This document shows, piece by piece, positions 1 through 8,104 of a stretch of 64,000 nucleotides of DNA; the first letter of the stretch is position 1; every line of letters begins with the position of its first letter. Made by a program: the position numbers and the translations under genes. Under the pieces are notes generated by a model. That model saw only the letters and a program-made list of their open reading frames with translations. It did not search any database and had not been told where the DNA came from. The stretch covers positions 496,001 through 560,000 of the forward strand of contig CAWEBQ010000003.1 of assembly GCA_963807385.1 (NCBI GenBank). Reading direction: 5' to 3'. The DNA comes from JBDTSW01 sp963807385 (lineage in GTDB: Bacteria > Actinomycetota > Thermoleophilia > Solirubrobacterales > 70-9).

Positions 1-1416
1 TTGCTGCCCGCCGCGGCCGACGCCTCCCCGAGGCCGTTCGTGTACGTGGTCGTGATCGATGGCCTCGACGGCGACCGCGTCGAGATGGGCAAGGCGCCGT
101 TCATCTCCTCGCTGCTCGCCGGCAACGAGGACGCAGACGCGACCTACTTCCCCGGCTCGCGCTCGGTGATGCCCGCGGTCACCAACGCCAACCACGCGGC
201 GATGATGAGCGGAGCCTTCACCGACAGGTCCGGCGTGGCCGGAAACGCGTACGCGATCTACGCCCCGCTCGAGCACGACGAGTCATGCGTGCGCACGGGA
301 CCGCTCGACGTTGGCGTGCTGCCCACCGAGACCAGCGGCGAGCACAGAAGCTGCGCGCGGGCCGAGTTCATCTTCGAGTCGGTGCGCCGCCAGGCCGGAC
401 TGCGACACCCCACGACGGCCGCGATCATGGGTAAGCCCAAGCTCGGGGCCATCTTCGCCGGGCAGAACAAGCGGCCGAACAAGCGCGACGTTGACTACCT
501 CTGGGCGCCCTGCTCGTCGGACCCCGACGACGACGAGTACTGCGAGAGCGTGCAGACCCAGCCCGCCACCGGCTACGCGCTGACCGACGAGATCGTCATG
601 GACGAGGTCGTGCGCTCGGTCACCGAGGGCGTGCGCAACCGCGTCCGCACCAACCAGCGGCCCCGCATCACCTTCGTCAACCTGCCGCAGGTGGACTCCG
701 CCGGCCACGCCTTCGGCACCGGCCTTCCCGTCTACGACCAGGCCATAGCGCTCGCCGACGACGAGATCGAGCGGCTTGTGGACACGCTGCGGGCGGAGGG
801 CATCTGGGACCGCAGCGTTCTCTTCCTGGTCTCCGACCACTCAATGGACACGGCGCCGCTGAAGGTCGAGCCGAGCCAGGTCTTCTCCGATGCGGGCATC
901 CCGGACAACGCCTACCTCCCGGTGAACGGGTCGAACGGCAGCGTCGAGCTGGTCTACCTGGCCGACCGCAAGGACCCTGGCCGCCACGAGCTGCTGAAGC
1001 GGATGCGCGACGCGATCATCGCGGAGACCGGCGTCGGCGAGGCATACTACCGGCGGCCCAACCCGGCCGACGGCGGCCGCCAGCACACCCGCAAGGGCTG
1101 GCACGTGGGCGGCGCCCGCGGCGGCGACCTGTTCATCACCAGTGCGCCCGGCTACGCCTTCTCGGATCCCGGCCCGCAGTCGAACCCGGTGCCGGGCAGC
1201 CACGGTGCCCCTCAAACGAGCGACAATTTCCTCGCCATCGCCGGCGCCAGCGGGCTGGTCAAGAACGGCACGGTCCAGGGCGCGGGCCGACGCAACAAGC
1301 CGATCAACGTGGACATCGCGCCCAGCGTGATGCGCCTGTTCGGGCTGCGAGGCCCGGCCGACAGTCGCGGACGTGTGCTGACGCGGGCGCTGGAACGCCG
1401 GGCTCTGCGCCGATAG
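1..1416 (+). CDS. secreted type I phosphodiesterase / alkaline-phosphatase-superfamily protein (5' end cut by window)
   Basis: The protein belongs to the nucleotide pyrophosphatase/phosphodiesterase branch of the alkaline phosphatase superfamily, which hydrolyses phosphomonoester or phosphodiester bonds with two metal ions. Visible active-site elements in order are VVVIDGL (metal Asp near residue 20), PAVTNANHAAMMSG (nucleophile Thr near 61), PQVDSAGHAFG (Asp and His), SDHSMDT (Asp-His) and a late GSHGAP His. The reading frame is open from base 1. The first residues, LLPAAADA, look like the end of a signal peptide, so the TTG at base 1 is probably not the real start and the N-terminus lies outside the window. 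The next gene, in the same direction 54 nt later, is another secreted phosphoesterase. The substrate cannot be told from sequence. Confidence 0.85.
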   Translation: MLPAAADASPRPFVYVVVIDGLDGDRVEMGKAPFISSLLAGNEDADATYFPGSRSVMPAVTNANHAAMMSGAFTDRSGVAGNAYAIYAPLEHDESCVRTGPLDVGVLPTETSGEHRSCARAEFIFESVRRQAGLRHPTTAAIMGKPKLGAIFAGQNKRPNKRDVDYLWAPCSSDPDDDEYCESVQTQPATGYALTDEIVMDEVVRSVTEGVRNRVRTNQRPRITFVNLPQVDSAGHAFGTGLPVYDQAIALADDEIERLVDTLRAEGIWDRSVLFLVSDHSMDTAPLKVEPSQVFSDAGIPDNAYLPVNGSNGSVELVYLADRKDPGRHELLKRMRDAIIAETGVGEAYYRRPNPADGGRQHTRKGWHVGGARGGDLFITSAPGYAFSDPGPQSNPVPGSHGAPQTSDNFLAIAGASGLVKNGTVQGAGRRNKPINVDIAPSVMRLFGLRGPADSRGRVLTRALERRALRR

Positions 1417-1470
1417 CCGCAACCGGCGCAGCCTCGGAAGCGCGGGTGTAGCCTCGCTCGTGGGCGAGGA

Positions 1471-3780
1471 GTGAGAAACCGGGGCAACAGCATCCGGCGT
1501 CTGACGGGCGTGGCCGTGATCGGCGTCGCCGCGGTGACCGCGGCGGGCGTTGCCGTGGCCGCCGCCGATCCCGACACCCTGGCAAGGACGACGCTCGAGC
1601 AGCGGATCGTGCCGAACTCCGATCCGGACTTCAAGGAGCTCGCACTCGGCCCGGGCGAACCCAGCTACACCGTTCGCGAGGAGGGCGTCGGAACGGCCCA
1701 GCCAGAGAGGGCGGGCCGCCGCGAGTCGCTGATCTACCTCGGCCAGCTATCCGACTTCCAGCTGGCCGACGAGGAGTCCCCCTCGCGCGTTGAGTTCATC
1801 GACGCGGGCCCTGCGAGCGCCGCATGGCGTCCGATGGAGGCGCTCAACCCCCACGTGGACGACGCGATGATCCGTCAGCTGAACGCCCTTGCCGCCGCCA
1901 GCCCGGTCGCCGACGCCGACGGCGCCTTCCGGCCGATGGATCTCACGCTGACCACCGGTGACAACGCCGACAGCCAGCAGCTGAACGAGACCCAGTGGGT
2001 GCTGAGCCTGCTCGAGGGCGGCACGCTCGACCCGGGCAGCGGCGTCGACCCGGCCGGCTCGGCGAACCCCCTGTGCACCGCCGTCGCCCCCCTGATCGCC
2101 GACGCCGCCAGCCCGCAGAACTACACCGGTGTCCAGGACTACGACGACTACAACGAGGGCCCCGCCCCCCAGTTCTACGACCCCGACAGTCCAGCGAGCG
2201 CCTGGTCGGCCTGGCCCGAGTACGACGGCCTGATGGACGCGGCCCAGGAGCCGTTCGAGGCGGCGGGGCTCGACGTCCCCTCCTACCTGGTGATCGGCAA
2301 CCACGACGGGCTGGTCCAGGGCAACCAGTCTGCGGACGCCGCCATCGAGGACGTCGCCACCGGGTGCATCAAGGTCATGGCACCGGTGACAACCGATCCG
2401 GACTCGCTCTCACAGGCGCTCGCCGCGCTGAGCCCGGCGAACCTGCTGAACCTCCTGGCCAGCGATCCCACCAAGCTCGGCTTCGTCCCGCCCGACCCCC
2501 GGCGCCAGTACGTGTCGACCGAGCAGTACCGCGACATCTTCCTCTCAGGCTCACAGGCGGACGGCCACGGATTCGGGCTCACCGACCCGGACGAGCTCAC
2601 CGACTCCGGCGGCTCGGCGGGCTACTACGCGTGGAGCCCCGAGCCGGGCCTGCGCATCATCGGGCTCAACACCGTCTCCGAGGCGGGCGTCACCGGCCCG
2701 TCGGCCGACGGCAACATCGACCATCCTCAGTTCCAGTGGCTCGAGCAGCAGCTTCAGGACGCGACCGCGGCGGACGAGCTGGTGGTCATCTTCAGCCACC
2801 ACGCCATCCCCAGCCTCACCTCCCCGGCCCCTGACGAGATCGCGGGCCCCTGCACGGGACCGGACGAGCACGGCCACGGTGACAACCCCGGCTGTGATGT
2901 TGATCCTCGCGACTCCTCACCGATCCACCTGGGAGGCGATCTTGAGGAGCTCCTCTTCCAGTACCCGCACGCCGTGGCGTGGGTCGCGGGCCATTCGCAT
3001 GTGAACTCCATCAACGCCCACCCCAATCCGAGCGGGGGCGGGTTCTGGGACATGCGTGTCGCCGCGGAGGCGGACTGGCCCCAGCAGACGCGCCTGATCG
3101 AGCTCTTCGACAACGACGACGGCACCCTGTCGATCTTCGGGACGATCGTCGACCACGCCAGCGACGCCGCCGCCGCCGCCTCCGGCGCGGAGGTCGGGGA
3201 CATGACCCCGTCGGAGCTGGCGTCGATCGGGCGCACCCTGGCGGCCAACGACCCCCAGGGCGGCGTCGGCACCGGTGAGGGTCAGCTCGACGACCGCAAC
3301 GTCGAGCTCCTCGTGGCCGACCCGCGCGAGCCGGGCCCGCCGCCCACCGCGTGCGATCCGCTCGGAACGATCCGCGGCACGACCGGCGACGACGACCTGG
3401 CGGGGACCCCCGCCTCCGACCGCATCAAGGGCCGCGCCGGAAACGACCGGATCAAGGGCCGCGCCGGCGACGACTGCGTTGGCGGCAGCCGCGGCCGCGA
3501 CAAGGTGAACGGCGAGGAGGACGACGATCGCGTCCGCGGCGGGCGCGGCGGCGATCGCGTCAAGGGCGGCGCAGGCTCGGACTCCGTAAAGGGCGGGCGA
3601 GGCAACGACATCGTCGTCGGCGGCCCAGGCCTCGACGACATCGGTGGCGGCAGGGGCGACGATCGCCTGCGGGCCGCCGACGGCGTGGCCGAGCAGGTCC
3701 GCTGCGGCCCAGGCTCAGACAGCGTTATCGCGGACCCGGAGGACACCGTCAAGGGCTGCGAGCGCGTCAAGCGCCGCTAG
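1471..3780 (+). CDS. secreted metallophosphoesterase with C-terminal RTX-like repeats
   Basis: This 769-residue calcineurin-like phosphoesterase resembles the actinobacterial TIGR03767 type. The metal motifs are present in order: LSDFQLAD (the usual D-x-H is D-x-Q, as in this subfamily), TTGDNADS, IGNHDG, FSHHAIPS and AGHSHVNS. A signal peptide covers about residues 1-32 (RNRGNSIRRL, then a long Ala/Val core ending AVAAADP). From about residue 625 to the end there are degenerate glycine/aspartate nonapeptides (GRAGNDRIKG, GGAGSDSVKG, GGPGLDDIGG), which in RTX proteins bind calcium, closed by a two-Cys cap (VRCGPGSDS...VKGCERVK). The GTG start is chosen because it keeps the charged signal-peptide N-region; GCGAGGA lies directly before it. 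A TAGCCT -10-like element is at 1449-1454. Confidence 0.85.
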   Translation: MRNRGNSIRRLTGVAVIGVAAVTAAGVAVAAADPDTLARTTLEQRIVPNSDPDFKELALGPGEPSYTVREEGVGTAQPERAGRRESLIYLGQLSDFQLADEESPSRVEFIDAGPASAAWRPMEALNPHVDDAMIRQLNALAAASPVADADGAFRPMDLTLTTGDNADSQQLNETQWVLSLLEGGTLDPGSGVDPAGSANPLCTAVAPLIADAASPQNYTGVQDYDDYNEGPAPQFYDPDSPASAWSAWPEYDGLMDAAQEPFEAAGLDVPSYLVIGNHDGLVQGNQSADAAIEDVATGCIKVMAPVTTDPDSLSQALAALSPANLLNLLASDPTKLGFVPPDPRRQYVSTEQYRDIFLSGSQADGHGFGLTDPDELTDSGGSAGYYAWSPEPGLRIIGLNTVSEAGVTGPSADGNIDHPQFQWLEQQLQDATAADELVVIFSHHAIPSLTSPAPDEIAGPCTGPDEHGHGDNPGCDVDPRDSSPIHLGGDLEELLFQYPHAVAWVAGHSHVNSINAHPNPSGGGFWDMRVAAEADWPQQTRLIELFDNDDGTLSIFGTIVDHASDAAAAASGAEVGDMTPSELASIGRTLAANDPQGGVGTGEGQLDDRNVELLVADPREPGPPPTACDPLGTIRGTTGDDDLAGTPASDRIKGRAGNDRIKGRAGDDCVGGSRGRDKVNGEEDDDRVRGGRGGDRVKGGAGSDSVKGGRGNDIVVGGPGLDDIGGGRGDDRLRAADGVAEQVRCGPGSDSVIADPEDTVKGCERVKRR

Positions 3781-3846
3781 CCGCACAGCCGTGCTGGATG
3801 GGGGTCGCCATACGACACCGGTGCAGCACAGCCGCCGAACGGGGCG

Positions 3847-4794
3847 CTAAAGGGCAGCGGTCGGGGCGTCGATGTCGCCCCGGCGCCACGCGGAATACAC
3901 AGCCGTGGCGATCCCCAGGTCCTGGATCGCCAATCCGGTCGAATCGAAGAGCGTGATCTCGTCCTCACCGCCCCGGCCCTCCACCTCGCCCCGAAGCACG
4001 CGCCCGAGCTCGCGTACGTCCTCACGAGAGAGCTCGCCCCGCCCGACCGGGCCCGAGAGCTCTCCACCCCCAGAGGCCTGCTCCCACTCGTCACAGAAGA
4101 GCGAACACCGACTCAGCGCCGCCGCCTCAACCTCGGCCTTCCCGTGCGCGTCCGCGCCCAGCACGGCGTAGTGCTGCCCGGGTCGTAGATCGGCCTGACG
4201 GACGACCGGCTCGGACGCGGGCGTCACCGTGACGACAACGTCCTGCCTAGCCGCTTCGTCCCGCCCCCCTTCGACCCAGCCCAACTCCGCTGCGAGCGAC
4301 TCCGCGGCCGCTTCCCTCGGGTCGAAGCAAACGCCCTGGGCATACCCCGCCGCCAGGAGGCACCTCGCGGCCCACGCCCCGTTCACGCCGCAGCCGATCA
4401 GGCCCACCGACTCCGCGCCCTCGCGGGCCAGCGCCTGCGCGGAGACCGCGGCGGCCGCGCCCGTGCGAAGCGACGTCACGGCGGCGCAGTCCATGATCGC
4501 CAGGAGCTCGCCCGTCTGCGCGCTCGAGAGCAGCAGCGCGCCGGTCACCACCGGGAGGCCCCGCTCGGGGTTGCCCGGGAACGAGGTAACCCACTTCAGC
4601 AGCGCGAACCCGTCGCCCCGCGCCGGCATCGCGCGGAAGTCACCGTCGGGAGGCGCGTCGAGGTAGACCTTCGCCGGCATGACCCACTCCCCGGCGGCGT
4701 GCCGCTCGAACGCGAGGCGAGTCCGTTCGACCGCGGCCACGGGAGGCACGGCGGCGAGGACCGCCTCCGAATCGAGGATGGGGATCCCGGTCAC
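3847..4794 (-). CDS. ornithine cyclodeaminase / mu-crystallin family protein
   Basis: This NAD(P)-dependent enzyme of the OCD/mu-crystallin family acts on amino acids or imines (ornithine cyclodeaminase, alanine dehydrogenase or ketimine reductase activities are all known in the family). It shows the substrate-side ALLKWVTSFPGN Lys motif, SLRTGAAAAVSA, and the Rossmann motif GLIGCGVNGAWAARCL near residue 130. Its 315 residues match the family. The start is GTG with a TAACCT hexamer 7 nt upstream and no Shine-Dalgarno sequence, so it is probably leaderless. It is transcribed away from the AccE-like gene, and the two -10 elements overlap. The exact substrate is unknown. Confidence 0.82.
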   Translation of the reverse strand: MTGIPILDSEAVLAAVPPVAAVERTRLAFERHAAGEWVMPAKVYLDAPPDGDFRAMPARGDGFALLKWVTSFPGNPERGLPVVTGALLLSSAQTGELLAIMDCAAVTSLRTGAAAAVSAQALAREGAESVGLIGCGVNGAWAARCLLAAGYAQGVCFDPREAAAESLAAELGWVEGGRDEAARQDVVVTVTPASEPVVRQADLRPGQHYAVLGADAHGKAEVEAAALSRCSLFCDEWEQASGGGELSGPVGRGELSREDVRELGRVLRGEVEGRGGEDEITLFDSTGLAIQDLGIATAVYSAWRRGDIDAPTAAL

Positions 4795-4801
4795 CCCCGG
4801 C

Positions 4802-4811
4802 AGGTTAGATT
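4802..4811. promoter_or_regulatory. overlapping divergent -10 elements
   Basis: On the plus strand TAGATT (4806-4811) lies 6 nt before the ATG at 4818. On the minus strand TAACCT (4802-4807) lies 7 nt before the GTG at 4794. The two hexamers share two bases, so RNA polymerase can use only one direction at a time. Both fit the leaderless pattern seen across the window. Confidence 0.5.
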
Positions 4812-4817
4812 CCCAGG

Positions 4818-5069
4818 ATGGCTACCAACGGCCGGCGCAAGCCCCCGAGGCCGCGGATCGAGATCGTCTCCGGCCCGGCATCCGAGACCGAGGCCGCCGC
4901 GATCGTCGCGGCCCTCGAGCAGTTCCTGGCCGAGACCGCGCCGGCGCCCGCCGTCGGCGAGCCCGCCAGCGGATGGCAGCGCGCCGCGCTCGAGGAGGGA
5001 ATCTCGGCCCGCCAGGTGAGCGCCGCGATCTGGGGACATGCCCCAGCGCGCGGCCCGCAAACCGGATAG
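4818..5069 (+). CDS. small protein resembling acyl-CoA carboxylase epsilon subunit
   Basis: The 83-residue protein has a short beta start (RIEIVSGPAS), an alanine-rich helix (ETEAAAIVAALEQFLAE) and a second block, GWQRAALEEGISARQ. The order I-x-I-x-x-G, then an 'even-spaced' Ala helix, then W-x-x-A-A recalls AccE, the small epsilon subunit of actinobacterial acyl-CoA carboxylases. The match is by pattern only, and there is no accD gene nearby, which weakens the call. It is probably a leaderless transcript from TAGATT at 4806. It ends 54 nt before the dodecin gene and may be cotranscribed with it. Confidence 0.4.
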   Translation: MATNGRRKPPRPRIEIVSGPASETEAAAIVAALEQFLAETAPAPAVGEPASGWQRAALEEGISARQVSAAIWGHAPARGPQTG

Positions 5070-5123
5070 AACCCTCTCAGGAGCCGGCGCATCCGCAAGC
5101 CGGCCGAACAGGAGGAGATAAAG

Positions 5124-5333
5124 ATGGCCGTAGTCAAGATCATCGAGCTGGTCGGCAGCTCGAAGACATCCAGCGACGACGCCGCCAAGCAGGCCCTGCA
5201 GCAGGCCTCCGGCTCGCTTCGCAACATCCGCGCGGTTGACATCGTCTCGACCGGCATCCGAGGCGAGAACCTCGATGAGTACCGCGCTCACGTCCGAGTC
5301 GCCTTCATCATCGACGACACCGAGGTCGACTGA
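5124..5333 (+). CDS. dodecin-family protein lacking the flavin-stacking Trp
   Basis: Dodecins are about 70-residue proteins that form hollow dodecamers and store flavins or other cofactors. This 69-residue protein has the full fold signature: VVKIIELVGSSKTSSDDAAK, a helix, SLRNIRAVDIVS, and the closing strand YRAHVRVAFIIDD. The Trp that stacks on flavin in characterised dodecins (the W of the DWFE or VWAE block) is Ala here (RAVD), so flavin binding is uncertain. The ribosome binding site is unusually strong for this window (AGGAGGAG ending 6 nt before ATG), implying high expression. The 10-bp palindrome at 5353-5376 follows 20 nt after the stop and could serve as its terminator. Confidence 0.85.
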   Translation: MAVVKIIELVGSSKTSSDDAAKQALQQASGSLRNIRAVDIVSTGIRGENLDEYRAHVRVAFIIDDTEVD

Positions 5334-5352
5334 GCTCACGCCAACTAAAACA

Positions 5353-5376
5353 CCCTAATCCCAATCGGGATTAGGG
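5353..5376 (+). promoter_or_regulatory. perfect 10-bp palindrome upstream of sulfur operon
   Basis: CCCTAATCCC, a 4-nt spacer (AATC), then GGGATTAGGG. The right arm ends 8 nt before the -10 hexamer CATACT of the sulfite reductase operon, so the palindrome covers about -44 to -21 relative to the predicted +1 at 5397, over the -35 region. That position suits a repressor operator. It is followed by CTTT only, so it is a weak intrinsic terminator candidate for the dodecin gene. Both roles are possible at once. Confidence 0.6.
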
Positions 5377-5384
5377 CTTTATGC

Positions 5385-5390
5385 CATACT
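5385..5390 (+). promoter_or_regulatory. -10 element of sulfur operon (CATACT)
   Basis: CATACT lies exactly 6 nt before the ATG at 5397 and there is no Shine-Dalgarno sequence, so the operon mRNA is predicted to be leaderless. Confidence 0.5.
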
Positions 5391-5396
5391 CCACGC

Positions 5397-7313
5397 ATGG
5401 AGCCGACCGCCGCGCCCGAGCGCGCCCAGGACGACGCTGAGAGCAAGCCCGATACGGCGGCCGAGCGCATCGCCGCCGAGTACAAGCTCGACGTCGAGCA
5501 TCGCAAGCCCCAGAAGGGCAAGGGCAAGCTCGGATCACTCGAGAACCCAGAGGTCTACGAGAACGTCCCGGGCCACTGGATTCCCTACATCGAGCGGGAG
5601 TTCGACGACTTCGACAGCGAGTCCGACAAGTTCCTCGACGGCCAGACGCCCGAGGATCAGTTCATCGGCTTCCGCCTAAAGCAGGGCGTCTACGGCCAGC
5701 GCCAGCCCGACGTGCAGATGTGCCGCGTGAAGCTCCCAATGGGCGGGATCACGCCGGAGCAGATGGAGATGTTCGCCGACGTGGTGGAGGAGTACGCCCC
5801 GCTCAACAAGGGCCACATCACCACCCGCCAGAACATCCAGATCCACCACATCCCGCTGAAGCAGATGGCCGAGCTGATCCGCCGCATCTCGGACTCGGGC
5901 CTGTCCTCCCGCGAGGGCTGCGGAAACACGGTCCGCAACGTCACCGGCGACCCCTTCGCCGGCGTCACCGAGGGCGAGCTCTTCGACATCACGCCCTACG
6001 CCGGGGCCTACGTGCGCTACTTCGTGCGCCACCCGACAACGCAGCTGATGCCCCGCAAGGTAAAGACGGCGTTCACCGCCACCGACGAGGACGTGGCGAT
6101 CACCGGCATTCACGACATCGGCTTCATCCCGCGGATTCGCGACGGGGTCCGGGGCGTCGAGGTCCGGGTCGGCGGCGGCACCTCCATCATGCCCCGCGTC
6201 GCCCCCACCCTGTACGACTTCGTCGAGCTCGACAACGGCGACTTCCTCAAGGTCTCCGAGGCCGTGTTCCGCCTCTTCGACCGCCAGGAGTGGCTGCGCG
6301 TCAACCGCGCCCGGGCCCGGATCAAGGTGCTGATCGACAAGATCGGGATCGACGCCTTCCGGGAGATGGTCTCCGAGGAGCTCCAGGGCGAATGGGTCGC
6401 CGAGCGCGATTTCTCGATTGACCACCTGATGTTCTACGAGAACGAGGAGGCCAACGCGCCATCGGTCCCGGCCCAGGTCTCCAGCCCCAACGGCGACCGC
6501 TCGGAGTTCGACCGCTTCGTCGAATCGAACGTGAGCGCCCAGCGTCAGGACGGCTTCTCGACCGTCTCGATCAAGGTCACCCGAGGCGATCTCACGCCGA
6601 AGCAGTTCCGCGGGCTCGCCGCGATCATGCGCGAGTTCTCGGGCGGCTACGCGCGAACGACCGTGCACCAGAACCTCGTCTTGCGCTGGGTGCGCGACGA
6701 GGCCATCTACGACGTCTACCGGCGCCTCGGTGACCTGGGCCTAAACGACGCCGGCCAGGACGAGATCACCGATGTGGTCTCCTGCCCGGGGACCGACTCC
6801 TGCAAGCTCGGGATCACCGCCTCGATGGGGCTCAACAAGGCGATTCAGACCCGGGTGGAGGAGATGGATATCACCGATCCACTCACCCGCAAGGTCCACA
6901 TCAAGATGTCGGGCTGCCCGAACGGGTGCTCCCAGCACCACATAGCGAACATCGGCTTCTACGGCGCGTCGCTGAAGGTCGGCGACAAGCAGCTCCCCGC
7001 CTACATCCCGCACCTCGGCGGCAACTACGAGGGCGGTGAGGTGCTCTACGGTCACCGCCTGAAGGCTCGCCTGCCCGCGAAGCGCGTCCCCGACGCCGTC
7101 GAGCGCTGGCTGCGCCTGTACGAGGGCGACCGCAACGAGGGAGAGGCGTTCAACGCCTTCGTCGAGCGGGTCGGCACGGAGACCTTCGAGGCCGAGGTCA
7201 AGGACCTCACGATGCCGGTTGAGTTCAGCCTCTCCACGCTCGATCAGTTCGTAGACTGGTCGCGCTCGGAGCCCTACAAGGTGGAGCGCGGCGAGGGCGA
7301 GTGCGCTGTATGA
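5397..7313 (+). CDS. assimilatory sulfite (or nitrite) reductase, siroheme / 4Fe-4S
   Basis: This is a ferredoxin-type nitrite/sulfite reductase of 638 residues that reduces sulfite to sulfide by six electrons. Two ferredoxin-like half-domains alternate with siroheme domains. The four cluster/siroheme cysteines are visible as C463-x5-C469 (SCPGTDSCKLG) and C507-x3-C511 (MSGCPNGCSQHH). The N-terminal half carries GCGNTVRNVTGDP. The family includes nitrite reductases, but the following three genes are all sulfate-assimilation genes, which favours sulfite as substrate. Its stop overlaps the cysH start (ATGA), indicating translational coupling. Confidence 0.93.
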   Translation: MEPTAAPERAQDDAESKPDTAAERIAAEYKLDVEHRKPQKGKGKLGSLENPEVYENVPGHWIPYIEREFDDFDSESDKFLDGQTPEDQFIGFRLKQGVYGQRQPDVQMCRVKLPMGGITPEQMEMFADVVEEYAPLNKGHITTRQNIQIHHIPLKQMAELIRRISDSGLSSREGCGNTVRNVTGDPFAGVTEGELFDITPYAGAYVRYFVRHPTTQLMPRKVKTAFTATDEDVAITGIHDIGFIPRIRDGVRGVEVRVGGGTSIMPRVAPTLYDFVELDNGDFLKVSEAVFRLFDRQEWLRVNRARARIKVLIDKIGIDAFREMVSEELQGEWVAERDFSIDHLMFYENEEANAPSVPAQVSSPNGDRSEFDRFVESNVSAQRQDGFSTVSIKVTRGDLTPKQFRGLAAIMREFSGGYARTTVHQNLVLRWVRDEAIYDVYRRLGDLGLNDAGQDEITDVVSCPGTDSCKLGITASMGLNKAIQTRVEEMDITDPLTRKVHIKMSGCPNGCSQHHIANIGFYGASLKVGDKQLPAYIPHLGGNYEGGEVLYGHRLKARLPAKRVPDAVERWLRLYEGDRNEGEAFNAFVERVGTETFEAEVKDLTMPVEFSLSTLDQFVDWSRSEPYKVERGEGECAV

Positions 7314-8104
7314 ACGAGTCGATCACACGTGCACGGCCGGTCCTACTCGACACCCCGATGCCGAGCGAGACCGCGAACGGGAACGGGAACGGGAACGGAC
7401 TTCCCCCCCGGCTCCCCACCATCAACGGCGAGCTGGTCGACCCGGCGGAGATCACCGCGAGGATCGAGCCGCTCTCGGCGGAGGAGGCCATCGCCTGGGC
7501 GGTCGAGACCTTCCACCCAAAGCTCCGGTTTGCGGTCTCCTTCCAGAAAACCAGCTCGGTGACGATCGACATTGCCCACCGCATCGAGCCGAACTCGAAC
7601 TACTTCTACCTCGACACCGAGCTGCTGTTCCCGGAGACGTACGAGACGCGTGATCGCATCGCCGAGCACTTCGGGATCGAGTTCGAACGCTACGTGCAGA
7701 ACAACCCCCCCGGCCTTCGTGCGCGGTGGGACGCGGGGGAGTGGGGTCCGGAGGACGAATGCTGCGCCCCGCGCAAGGTAGCTACCATGCGACGCGCCCT
7801 AGTCGGGGTCGATTGCTGGGTTTCAGGCGTTCGCCGGGTCGATTCGGACACGAGAGCCAATGCTCCGAAGTTCGGATGGGACGACCGGTTTGGACTCTGG
7901 AAGCTGAACCCGCTCGCCGACTGGGATGACAAGCGAGTTTGGAACTACATAAAGGACTATCACGTGCCATATAACCCCCTTCACGACCAGGGCTACCCAT
8001 CCATCGGATGCATGCCCTGCACCTCCATGCCAAGCGAGTCCGACAACGACCGCTCGGGCCGCTGGGCCGGAACCGACCGCACGGAGTGCGGGATCAATGG
8101 GTAG
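7310..8104 (+). CDS. cysH: phosphoadenylyl/adenylyl-sulfate reductase, 4Fe-4S APS type
   Basis: It reduces APS (or PAPS) to sulfite with thioredoxin. The 264-residue product has the PAPS-reductase fold (VSFQKTSSVTIDIA nucleotide loop, YLDTELLFPETYETRD). The cysteine pairs C151-C152 (ECCAPRK) and C234/C237 (GCMPCT) ligate a 4Fe-4S cluster and mark the APS-reducing subtype. The catalytic Cys is C260 in TECGING near the end. The start is the ATG overlapping the sulfite reductase stop. A four-times-repeated Asn-Gly stretch encoded by an AACGGG tandem (about 7375-7400) lies in the non-conserved N-terminus. Codon use from about 7790 to 8010 is less GC-rich than in the neighbours (CTA, ATA, TAT, AGA codons). 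Confidence 0.93.
   Translation: MNESITRARPVLLDTPMPSETANGNGNGNGLPPRLPTINGELVDPAEITARIEPLSAEEAIAWAVETFHPKLRFAVSFQKTSSVTIDIAHRIEPNSNYFYLDTELLFPETYETRDRIAEHFGIEFERYVQNNPPGLRARWDAGEWGPEDECCAPRKVATMRRALVGVDCWVSGVRRVDSDTRANAPKFGWDDRFGLWKLNPLADWDDKRVWNYIKDYHVPYNPLHDQGYPSIGCMPCTSMPSESDNDRSGRWAGTDRTECGING

Noticed and set aside
7375..7400. AACGGG tandem repeat in cysH as a possible phase-variable tract
   Set aside because: The unit is 6 nt, so changes in copy number keep the frame and only alter an Asn-Gly linker.
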